64,000 nt of DNA from Alkalimonas delamerensis (GTDB lineage Bacteria; Pseudomonadota; Gammaproteobacteria; Enterobacterales; Alteromonadaceae), in the NCBI RefSeq assembly GCF_030717955.1, contig NZ_JAUZVY010000002.1, positions 434,001-498,000 of the forward strand, in the 5' to 3' direction. Positions 34,076-41,572 of this stretch are shown here, in pieces; the first letter of the stretch is position 1; the number at the start of each line of letters is the position of its first letter. The position numbers and the translations under genes are program-made. The notes beneath the pieces are model-generated. The model saw only the letters and a program-made list of their open reading frames with translations. It did no database searches and was not told the origin of the DNA.

Positions 34076-35854
34076 ATGCTACCTTCTCGTTTGCTTTATC
34101 TTTGCTTGTTGTTGCCGCTGGCCGGATGCACCCAATTGCCGACAGAGCCTCAGCAAGCGGAGGATTTAACCCTGGTTATTGCCCACATCAATGATCATCA
34201 CTCCAACCTCGCGCCCAAGCAGCAGTTATCACTGCGGCTGGCAGGGCAGACAACGGAAGTGGAGGTCGGTGGCTTTCCACGTGTTGCCAGCAAATTGCAA
34301 CAGCTGCAACAACGCCATCCAGAGCTGCTCCGCTTGCATGCCGGTGATGCCATTACCGGCGATCTTTACTACAGCTTGTTTCAGGGCGATGCCGATGCCC
34401 ACTTTATGCGCGAAGTTTGCTTTGATGCTTTTACCTTGGGCAATCATGAGTTTGATGATGGCGATGCCCATCTGGCGCATTTTATTCAGAGTCTGCACGA
34501 TGAGCAGTGTCAAACCCCGATCCTATCGGCCAACATTCGCCCCAAAGTTGGCACACCTCTGGCTCCAAACCATGACTGGGAACTGTTTCAGCCCTTCGTG
34601 ATTCAGGAGGTGGCCGGCCATCAGGTCGCCATTATCGGCCTGACCATCGCCCAGAAAACCCGCCAATCGTCCCAGCCTTTGCCAACCACCGCATTTTTAG
34701 ACGAGCTTGAAACAGCCCGTGATTACATTGAAAAATTGCAGCAGCAAGGCATTGGCAAGTTTGTGCTGTTGACCCACTACGGTTACCTGAACGACATTCT
34801 GCTGGCGCAGCGATTACCGGCAGTCGATGTGATCGTCGGCGGCGATTCGCACAGCCTATTGGGCGACTTTGCGCCGATTGGCCTGACCGCCGACGGCGAC
34901 TACCCGACGGTGGTGACCAATTTGGACGGTGCTCCTGTCTGCATCGTGCAGGGCAAAGATTACTCACAAGTGGTTGGGGAGCTTATCGTACACTTTGAAG
35001 GGGATCGGGTAAAACGGTGTGAAGGCCGGCCGCATTTATTGATTGGCGATAATTTCAACCGCGATGGACAGCCACTCAGTGATAAGCAGCGGCAAGAGGT
35101 GCTGGCATTTGTTGCTGACTCTGAGGTCCTGAGTCTGGTTGAGCCGGATCCGGCTTTGCAATCTTTGCTGGAGTTTTATAGTACCCGTATTGATGAGCTG
35201 GCCGCACAACACATTGCCTACCTGCCAGAGCGTTTGTGCCGGATGGATCCCGGCGAGCCACGTGAAGAGAGCTGCGGCACGGCCAACCAGTCCGACTTGC
35301 ATTTCGTGGTGAGTCAGGCATTTTTGCAGCAAAGCCGCCAGGCCGATATTGCCTTGCAAAATGCCGGTGGTGTCCGCACCGACCTGCCAGCCGGCCCACT
35401 GAGCATTGCGCAGGTCTATCAGCTGCTGCCTTTCTCCAATACCTTGATCCACTTGCAGATGTTTGGACATGAGATTAAGCAGGTGCTGGAAGATGCCATT
35501 GATTACTCGATCACACCGGGTGCATCCACCGGCGGTTACCCCCATGGCGCCGGCATTCGGTTTGATGTCGATCTGACCAAGCCAAAAAATCAGCGGGTAA
35601 GCGCTATTGAAGTGAAGCGGGAAGGGCGGTGGCAGCCGTTGCAACCCGAGACATCGTATCTGGTCGTGACCAACAGCTTTATTGCCTCCGGTCAGGATGG
35701 CTGGGCAACCTTTGGCCGGGTGATGGCGGCGGATAGGTATCAGGACACCTACATTAATTACGCTCAGGCTTTTATTGATTTTGCCCGTGAGCAGGGGGTG
35801 TTATCGCGTCCTGACTCCAGTTTGCACAGCACCCAAGGCATTAAACTTCCATAA
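34076..35854 (+). CDS. UshA-like 5'-nucleotidase / metallophosphoesterase lipoprotein
   Basis: A 592-aa protein with a lipobox (LLPLAGC, Cys18), so it is probably a lipoprotein facing the periplasm or outside. The N-terminal metallophosphoesterase domain has INDHHSN, HAGDAITGD, LGNHEFDDGD, LLTHYGY and GGDSH. The C-terminal 5'-nucleotidase domain has ALQNAGGVRTDLPAG and FSNTLIHLQMFG. Relatives hydrolyse nucleotides or UDP-sugars to release nucleosides and phosphate. NDHHS replaces the more common NDxHG, which may mark a subfamily. It starts 13 nt after the trhO terminator. Confidence 0.9.
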   Translation: MLPSRLLYLCLLLPLAGCTQLPTEPQQAEDLTLVIAHINDHHSNLAPKQQLSLRLAGQTTEVEVGGFPRVASKLQQLQQRHPELLRLHAGDAITGDLYYSLFQGDADAHFMREVCFDAFTLGNHEFDDGDAHLAHFIQSLHDEQCQTPILSANIRPKVGTPLAPNHDWELFQPFVIQEVAGHQVAIIGLTIAQKTRQSSQPLPTTAFLDELETARDYIEKLQQQGIGKFVLLTHYGYLNDILLAQRLPAVDVIVGGDSHSLLGDFAPIGLTADGDYPTVVTNLDGAPVCIVQGKDYSQVVGELIVHFEGDRVKRCEGRPHLLIGDNFNRDGQPLSDKQRQEVLAFVADSEVLSLVEPDPALQSLLEFYSTRIDELAAQHIAYLPERLCRMDPGEPREESCGTANQSDLHFVVSQAFLQQSRQADIALQNAGGVRTDLPAGPLSIAQVYQLLPFSNTLIHLQMFGHEIKQVLEDAIDYSITPGASTGGYPHGAGIRFDVDLTKPKNQRVSAIEVKREGRWQPLQPETSYLVVTNSFIASGQDGWATFGRVMAADRYQDTYINYAQAFIDFAREQGVLSRPDSSLHSTQGIKLP

Positions 35855-35862
35855 AAACCGTG

Positions 35863-35896
35863 CGCATCATCGGTCATTGATCTGGCTGATGATGCG
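35863..35896 (+). other. Hairpin downstream of the 5'-nucleotidase gene
   Basis: A 9-bp perfect stem (CGCATCATC at 35863-35871, GATGATGCG at 35888-35896) with a 16-nt loop. No T run follows, so this is a 3' end structure at most. Confidence 0.35.
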
Positions 35897-35989
35897 ACTA
35901 AATCGAAAGAAAACCCTCTAATTTTGCACTATTTGTCTATTTTTCCGTAGGCTAGACTGATGCTGTCTTTTAAATTACGGAGTATTTCG

Positions 35990-36574
35990 ATGAAAGCTGC
36001 ATTAGTTGCTTCAGTTATCCTGCTAGGCTCTGCAATGAGCTTTTCACCTCGTGTCGCTCAGGCTGCTGATTATCATATTGATACGGAAGGTGCTCATGCC
36101 TTTATTCAGTTTAGAGTGAATCATCTTGGTTTTAGCTGGCTTTACGGCCGCTTTAATCAGTTCACTGGCAGCTTTCATTACGATGCTGCGGATTTATCCA
36201 CTGCCCATATCGGCTTGACCATTGATACCAGCAGCATTGACAGCAACCATCAGGAGCGTGATCAGCATCTGCGCAGTGCGGATTTCTTGAATGTAGCAGC
36301 CCATCCAGAAGCGCATTTTCGCAGCACACAAATTAAAGCAACCGACGATGGACGCCTTGCTGTGCATGGTGAGCTGACATTAAATGGCATCACCAGGGCG
36401 CTGGTGATTGATGCTGAAAAAATGGGCGAGGGCACAGATCCCTGGGGCGGCCATCGGGCTGGTTTTTCCGGGACCACTAAATTTGCATTGCGGGACTTTG
36501 GGATTAATTATGACCTTGGCCCAGCGGCGACTCATGTGTATCTAGACTTGACTGTGGAAGGGATCCGTCAGTAA
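35990..36574 (+). CDS. YceI-family periplasmic protein
   Basis: A 194-aa exported protein with a signal peptide ending near RVAQA-AD. YceI lipocalin-like features include DTEGAHAFIQFRVNHLGFSW, SSIDSNHQERDQHLRSADFL and ATHVYLDLTVEG. Family members bind isoprenoid chains such as polyprenyl or ubiquinone-like lipids. The frame starts at 35960, but the ATG at 35990 with CGGAG 7 nt upstream gives a normal signal peptide. The physiological role is not established. Convergent with yfaE, 7 bp apart. Confidence 0.92.
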   Translation: MKAALVASVILLGSAMSFSPRVAQAADYHIDTEGAHAFIQFRVNHLGFSWLYGRFNQFTGSFHYDAADLSTAHIGLTIDTSSIDSNHQERDQHLRSADFLNVAAHPEAHFRSTQIKATDDGRLAVHGELTLNGITRALVIDAEKMGEGTDPWGGHRAGFSGTTKFALRDFGINYDLGPAATHVYLDLTVEGIRQ

Positions 36575-36581
36575 ACGGCTG

Positions 36582-36836
36582 TTACCCCGGCAGCTCGATG
36601 GCAATATCTCCAACCGGAACGCTGCAACAGGGCAAGAACTCCCCTGGCCGGACAAAGGCCAGGGGCTCTTGCAGATAACGCACTTGGCCGGAGCGTAGGT
36701 GGCAGCGACAGGCGCCACAATAGCCTTCGCGGCATTGATAGTGCACGCTGAACCTGGCCTGCTCCAGCGCAATCAGCAGATTGGGCTGGTTGCTAAACTC
36801 CAGGCTTTGCTCAGCGTTTACCTGCACTTTAGCCAT
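36582..36836 (-). CDS. yfaE: 2Fe-2S ferredoxin YfaE, ribonucleotide reductase maintenance
   Basis: An 84-aa plant-type ferredoxin. Ligand cysteines are Cys35, Cys40 and Cys43 (CREGYCGAC) with the fourth at Cys70 or Cys71. In E. coli, YfaE supplies electrons to build or repair the diferric-tyrosyl cofactor of NrdB. It lies 11 nt after the nrdB stop, as in E. coli, so it is almost certainly in the nrdAB operon. Confidence 0.93.
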   Translation of the reverse strand: MAKVQVNAEQSLEFSNQPNLLIALEQARFSVHYQCREGYCGACRCHLRSGQVRYLQEPLAFVRPGEFLPCCSVPVGDIAIELPG

Positions 36837-36847
36837 GCGGCATTAAA

Positions 36848-37978
36848 TCACAGATCAAAATCACCGAAGTCACTGCTGTCGACCTGGTTGTCAATCTGTC
36901 CCACCAGATAAGAGCTGATTTCAGCTTCCTGCGGCGCAACCTGCACGTTGTCCGATACCAACCAGGCGTTGATCCAGGGAATGGGGTTTTGATTGGTCGG
37001 GTAAATGGGTTTCAATCCAATCGCATGCATCCGAATGTTGGTGATGTACTCAACGTACTGACACAGGATGTCTTTGTTCAGCCCTATCATCGAGCCATCT
37101 TTGAACAAATAGGCGGCCCAGGCTTTTTCCTGCTCGGCGGCTTTATGGAAAATAGCGATGGCGTCTTGTTCGCATTCTTTGGCAATCTCACCCATTTCCG
37201 CATCGTCTTCACCGGCGGCAATGATGTTCAGCATGTGCTGGGTACCTGTCAGGTGCAAGGCTTCATCGCGGGCGATCAGCTTGATGATTTTGGCATTGCC
37301 TTCCATCAGCTCACGCTCGGCAAAAGCAAAGCTGCAGGCGAAGCTGACGTAGAAGCGGATGGCTTCCAGCACATTGACCGACATCAGGCAGAGGTAAAGC
37401 TTCTTCTTTAAATCACGCAGACTGACAGCTTTGCTCTGACCATTGACAGTATGGCTGCCAGAGCCACACAGGTTGTACAAATTAAACGAATCAATCAAAT
37501 CATCGTAGTAACGCGTTACATCTTCAGCCCGCTCCATGATGTTTTGATTGAGCATGATGTCATCAAACACCTTGTGCGGCTCGGCGCTGATGTTGCGGAC
37601 GATGTGGGTGTAGCTGCGGCTGTGGATGGTTTCACTGAAGGCCCAGGTTTCAATCCAGGTTTCCAGCTCCGGCAAGGACACCAGCGGCAGCAAGGCGACA
37701 TTGGGCGAGCGCCCCTGCACCGAATCCAGCAAGGTTTGGTATTTCAGGTTGCTTAAAAAGATGTGTTTTTCGTGCTCAGGCAAATTTTGAAAATCAATGC
37801 GGTCTTTGCTGACATCCACTTCTTCCGGACGCCAGAAAAAAGACAGTTGTTTTTCGATCAGCTTTTCGAAAATCGGGTATTTTTGTTGATCGTAACGGGA
37901 GACATTGACAGGGTTGCCGAAAAACATCGGCTCTTTCATTTGATCGTTAATCTCACGATTAAAAGTGGTGTACGCCAT
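36848..37978 (-). CDS. nrdB: Class Ia ribonucleotide reductase, beta (R2) subunit
   Basis: A 376-aa protein carrying the diiron-tyrosyl radical cofactor that starts reduction of ribonucleoside diphosphates in NrdA. Key residues match E. coli numbering: Asp85, Glu116, His119 and the radical Tyr123 (SETIHSRSY). More iron ligands are in DEALHLTGTQH. The C-terminus ends in acidic DFGDFDL, the NrdA docking tail. GAGGAAGAG precedes the ATG. It is separated from nrdA by a hairpin with a T run, which may partly terminate. Confidence 0.97.
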   Translation of the reverse strand: MAYTTFNREINDQMKEPMFFGNPVNVSRYDQQKYPIFEKLIEKQLSFFWRPEEVDVSKDRIDFQNLPEHEKHIFLSNLKYQTLLDSVQGRSPNVALLPLVSLPELETWIETWAFSETIHSRSYTHIVRNISAEPHKVFDDIMLNQNIMERAEDVTRYYDDLIDSFNLYNLCGSGSHTVNGQSKAVSLRDLKKKLYLCLMSVNVLEAIRFYVSFACSFAFAERELMEGNAKIIKLIARDEALHLTGTQHMLNIIAAGEDDAEMGEIAKECEQDAIAIFHKAAEQEKAWAAYLFKDGSMIGLNKDILCQYVEYITNIRMHAIGLKPIYPTNQNPIPWINAWLVSDNVQVAPQEAEISSYLVGQIDNQVDSSDFGDFDL

Positions 37979-38004
37979 GGCGTGGTTCTCTTCCTCAATC
38001 CATC

Positions 38005-38030
38005 AAAAAGGCGGGCCAATCAGGCCCGCC
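38005..38030 (-). terminator. Intra-operon hairpin between nrdA and nrdB
   Basis: A perfect 8-bp GC stem (GGCGGGCC at 38010-38017, GGCCCGCC at 38023-38030) with a 5-nt loop, followed on the minus strand by TTTTTGATG. It starts 8 nt after the nrdA stop and looks like an intrinsic terminator or attenuator inside the operon. Confidence 0.75.
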
Positions 38031-38037
38031 ATGCAGC

Positions 38038-40317
38038 TTAAATTTTGCAGGCACCGCCAGCGCAGCCATCGTCTTCTGCTTCAGGAATGTCTTCCTGTGC
38101 ATCGGCTGCTCCATCACGGGTGTTGTGGTAATACAGGGTTTTGACGCCGAGCTTGTATGCCGTCAGCAAATCTTTAAGCAAGAGTTTCATCGGCACCCGG
38201 CCGCCGTCAAAGCGGTTCGGATCGTAATTGGTATTGGCCGAAATGGTCTGATCGACAAACTTCTGCATAATGCCGACCAGCGACAGGTAGCCATCGTTGC
38301 CAGGCATATCCCACAGCAGTTCGTACTGATCTTTTAAACGCTCGTACTCGGGTACGACCTGCTTTAGAATGCCATCTTTACTGGCTTTGACACTGACATG
38401 GCCGCGTGGTGGCTCAATGCCGTTGGTGGCATTGGAGATCTGCGACGACGTCTCCGATGGCATCAGAGCCGACAAAGTAGAGTTGCGCAAACCGAACGCC
38501 ATCACATCCTGACGCAGACGATCCCAATCCAGTTGCAGCGGCTCGCTGCAGACGGCATCGAGTTCTTTTTTGTAGCTGTCGGTTGGCATAATGCCTTGGG
38601 CGTAGGTGGTCTCGTTAAACTTAGGGCAAGGACCGAATTCTTTGGCCAGTTGCATGGAGGCTTTCAGCAAGTAGTACTGAATGGCTTCGAAGGTGCGGTG
38701 CGTCAAACCATTGGCCGAACCATCCGAATACTTCACGCCATTTTTGGCCAGGTAGTAGGCGTAGTTGATCACGCCAACGCCCAAGGTACGACGTCCCATG
38801 GTGGCATTGCGAGCTGCAGGGATAGGGTAGTCCTGGTAATCCAGCAGGCTGTCCAGTGCTCGGACGATCAAATCCGACAGCTCTTCAAGCTCGTCCAGGT
38901 TGTCCAGGGCACCCAGGTTGAAAGCCGACAAGGTACAAAGCGCAATCTCACCTTCTTCATCGTTGACATCGCGCAGCGGCTTGGTGGGCAGTGCAATCTC
39001 AAGGCAGAGGTTGCTTTGACGCACCGGAGCTACTTTCGGATCAAAGGGGCTGTGGGTGTTGCAGTGATCAACATTCTGCAGGTAAATACGGCCGGTACTG
39101 GCGCGCTCCTGCATAAAGAGGGTAAACAACTCGACCGCTTTGATGCGCTTTTTACGAATGCTGTCATCGGCTTCGTATTGCACATACAGCTGTTCAAACT
39201 TCTCCTGATCTTCAAAAAACGCATCGTACAGTCCTGGGACATCCGATGGGCTGAACAGGGTAATGAAGCCGTCTTTGATCAGACGCTGGTACATCAGCCG
39301 GTTGAACTGCACGCCGTAATCCAGATGACGCACGCGGTTCTCTTCGACACCACGGTTGTTTTTCAGCACCAGCAAGGATTCAACTTCCAAATGCCAGAGT
39401 GGGTAGAACAAGGTTGCGGCACCACCGCGCACGCCGCCTTGCGAGCAGCTTTTCACCGCGGTCTGGAAGTGCTTGTAAAACGGAATACAGCCGGTATGGA
39501 AAGCTTCACCATGACGAATAGGGCTGCCGAGTGCACGAATACGGCCGGCATTGATGCCGATACCGGCACGCTGGCTGACGTATTTCACAATAGCACTGGC
39601 CGTAGCATTGATAGAGTCCAGGCTGTCACCACACTCAATCAGTACGCAAGAACTGAATTGGCGGGTTGGGGTGCGAACACCGGCCATAATCGGGGTAGGC
39701 AACGACAGTTTAAACAACGAAATGGCATCGTAAAAACGGCGGACATAGCCCAGCCGGGTGTCTTTCGGGTAATTGGCAAACAAACAAGCAGCGACCAGCA
39801 TGTACAGAAACTGAGCACTTTCAAAGATCTGGCCTGTGACCCGGTTTTGTACCAGGTATTTGCCTTCCAGCTGTTTGACCGCTGCATAGCTGAAATTTAA
39901 ATCGCGGCTGTGGTCAATAAAGCTGTCCAGTTGTTCAATTTCGGCTTTGCTGTAGTCCTGCAGCAGGTGCTGATCGTAACGGCTGCTTTCAACCATCCGC
40001 ACAATGTGATCATACAAGGCTGGCGGCTCAAAGCGACCATAGGCTTTTTTACGCAAGTGAAAGACGGCCAGACGGGCAGCAAGGTACTGGTAATCCGGTG
40101 TGCTTTTGGAAATCAGATCGGCTGCGGCCTTGATGATGGTTTCGTGGATATCCTCGGTTTTGATGCCATCGTAAAACTGGATGTGCGACTTTAGCTCCAC
40201 TTGTGAAACCGACACACTTTGCAATCCTTCAGCGGCCCAGGTGATGACCCGATGAATTTTATCCAGATCCAATGGCTCCCGACTGCCATCCCGCTTCGTC
40301 ACATACAATGTTGTCAT
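38038..40317 (-). CDS. nrdA: Class Ia ribonucleotide reductase, alpha (R1) subunit
   Basis: A 759-aa catalytic subunit that reduces ribonucleoside diphosphates to deoxyribonucleotides. The N-terminal ATP-cone (about 3-90) is the allosteric activity site. Active-site residues are Cys224, Asn436, Cys438, Glu440 and Cys461, one lower than in E. coli. The C-terminal CAGGACKI supplies the redox-shuttle cysteines. First gene of nrdAB-yfaE, under a promoter covered by two NrdR-like boxes. Confidence 0.97.
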   Translation of the reverse strand: MTTLYVTKRDGSREPLDLDKIHRVITWAAEGLQSVSVSQVELKSHIQFYDGIKTEDIHETIIKAAADLISKSTPDYQYLAARLAVFHLRKKAYGRFEPPALYDHIVRMVESSRYDQHLLQDYSKAEIEQLDSFIDHSRDLNFSYAAVKQLEGKYLVQNRVTGQIFESAQFLYMLVAACLFANYPKDTRLGYVRRFYDAISLFKLSLPTPIMAGVRTPTRQFSSCVLIECGDSLDSINATASAIVKYVSQRAGIGINAGRIRALGSPIRHGEAFHTGCIPFYKHFQTAVKSCSQGGVRGGAATLFYPLWHLEVESLLVLKNNRGVEENRVRHLDYGVQFNRLMYQRLIKDGFITLFSPSDVPGLYDAFFEDQEKFEQLYVQYEADDSIRKKRIKAVELFTLFMQERASTGRIYLQNVDHCNTHSPFDPKVAPVRQSNLCLEIALPTKPLRDVNDEEGEIALCTLSAFNLGALDNLDELEELSDLIVRALDSLLDYQDYPIPAARNATMGRRTLGVGVINYAYYLAKNGVKYSDGSANGLTHRTFEAIQYYLLKASMQLAKEFGPCPKFNETTYAQGIMPTDSYKKELDAVCSEPLQLDWDRLRQDVMAFGLRNSTLSALMPSETSSQISNATNGIEPPRGHVSVKASKDGILKQVVPEYERLKDQYELLWDMPGNDGYLSLVGIMQKFVDQTISANTNYDPNRFDGGRVPMKLLLKDLLTAYKLGVKTLYYHNTRDGAADAQEDIPEAEDDGCAGGACKI

Positions 40318-40424
40318 GCTGAAATACCCACTTTTTGCGTCCGTTTAAAGGTGCTGCCGCTTTGATTGCTCTCGCAAAGACGATTGAGCCCGGTTGTTTT
40401 TTCACCCCGAACTGCTGCTTCAAT

Positions 40425-40471
40425 ACACAATATATAGGGGTGGCGGCTAACTGGATCACAAGATAGTGTGG
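40425..40471 (-). promoter_or_regulatory. nrdA promoter region with paired NrdR boxes
   Basis: Box 1 at 40425-40440 (ACACAATATATAGGGG) and box 2 at 40456-40471 (TCACAAGATAGTGTGG) start exactly 31 bp apart, three helical turns. They resemble the NrdR consensus ACACWATATMTWGTGT. On the minus strand, TTGTGA in box 2 and TATATA in box 1 could be the -35 and -10 with a 19-bp spacer, so the boxes would cover the promoter. Confidence 0.8.
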
Positions 40472-40545
40472 ATTTGCCGGTTTTGCAAGTCAGAAAAAAC
40501 CACAGTTTTGGTACGGGGTTTGCTACAGTATTTCGATTGAAGGCA

Positions 40546-40572
40546 GCGAAGCCAACGCCTGACTGGCTTCGC
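40546..40572. other. Hairpin in the ubiG-nrdA gap
   Basis: A 9-bp perfect stem (GCGAAGCCA at 40546-40554, TGGCTTCGC at 40564-40572) with a 9-nt loop. It lies downstream of ubiG in the 323-bp gap between ubiG and nrdA. It lacks a T run on either strand. Apart from the nrdA promoter I see nothing else in this gap. Confidence 0.4.
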
Positions 40573-40640
40573 CCAAATGCAAGTTATTTTTACGCGAAAA
40601 AAACTATTCTTATTCGCCTGTCTGACCAGTTAAATAAGCA

Positions 40641-41366
40641 TCAGATTGATGGTTTTTTTGCCACCACAAAGTAGTTGACGTCCAGGCCCGGCCCAAGCTT
40701 AAAGTGATGTGTCAACGGATTGAAATGCAGACCAGTGGCAGCGGTAATGGTAAGACCAGCCTGCTCGGCAAAACGCATCAGCTGCGAGGGGCGGATAAAT
40801 TTGCTGTAATCGTGCGTTCCTTTGGGCACCAGTTGCAACAGATATTCGGCACCGACAATCGCCATGGCATAGGCTTTCCAGCTTTTGCTGATGGTTGAAA
40901 ACACCACGGTGCCGCCGGGCGCTACCAAATTGGCACAGGCCTGGACGACCGAAGCAGGTTCGGGTACATGCTCCAGCATTTCCATGCAGGTGACCAGTTC
41001 GTATTGGCCTGGCGCGCGCGCGGCAAAGTCTTCGGCTGTGCTTTGTTGGTAATCAACCTTCAGGCCCGCTTCCAGCGCGTGCAGCCTGGCGACCATCAGA
41101 GCTTCATCGGCCATATCAATGCCGGTTACCTCAGCACCTACCCGGGCCATGCTTTCCGCCAGGATACCGCCACCACAGCCAACATCAATGACTTGCTTAC
41201 CGAACAAACCACCCACTTGATCGCTGATGTAGCCAAGCCGGGTCGGGTTCAGTAAATGCAGCGGTTTAAATTCACCATCCGGATCCCACCAGCGTGTGGC
41301 GATTTCATTGAATTTAGCGATTTCAGCAGCATCAACATTGCTGTGCTGGGTGGGGCTGTCGGCCAT
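40641..41366 (-). CDS. ubiG: Ubiquinone O-methyltransferase UbiG
   Basis: A 241-aa SAM-dependent methyltransferase that performs both O-methylations in ubiquinone synthesis. SAM motif I is VIDVGCGGG, and the family segments FNEIATRWWDPDGEFKPLH near the N-terminus and EMLEHVPEPASVV are clear. Near the C-terminus is GLHFNPLTHHF. Divergent from gyrA, an arrangement common in gammaproteobacteria. Confidence 0.96.
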   Translation of the reverse strand: MADSPTQHSNVDAAEIAKFNEIATRWWDPDGEFKPLHLLNPTRLGYISDQVGGLFGKQVIDVGCGGGILAESMARVGAEVTGIDMADEALMVARLHALEAGLKVDYQQSTAEDFAARAPGQYELVTCMEMLEHVPEPASVVQACANLVAPGGTVVFSTISKSWKAYAMAIVGAEYLLQLVPKGTHDYSKFIRPSQLMRFAEQAGLTITAATGLHFNPLTHHFKLGPGLDVNYFVVAKKPSI

Positions 41367-41471
41367 CAGGCAGGTCTCCTAGAAGTTTTCGCTATTATAA
41401 GCCGACGCCGGTCCACTGCAAGCAAAGCTCGGGTCGTCGTTTACTTTTCAGTCAACAGGGCCAAAGGGCCA

Positions 41472-41499
41472 TGGCAAGTGCAATTTTCTGTGGTAGAAT
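41472..41499 (+). promoter_or_regulatory. Putative gyrA promoter
   Basis: An extended -10, TG-g-TAGAAT (41491-41499), about 74 nt before the gyrA ATG. A weak -35-like TGGCAA sits at 41472-41477, 16 bp upstream of the -10 hexamer. Confidence 0.5.
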
Positions 41500-41572
41500 C
41501 CGATGTTGCCCCGCAACTAAGAACGGCGATAAATGCGGGTTATCTCCATGATTTAAGGGAAAAAGCGCGATT

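Noticed and set aside
38398..39900. 500-codon open frame antisense to nrdA
   Set aside because: Fully inside nrdA on the opposite strand, no ribosome site, no recognisable domain; a codon-bias shadow of a highly conserved gene.
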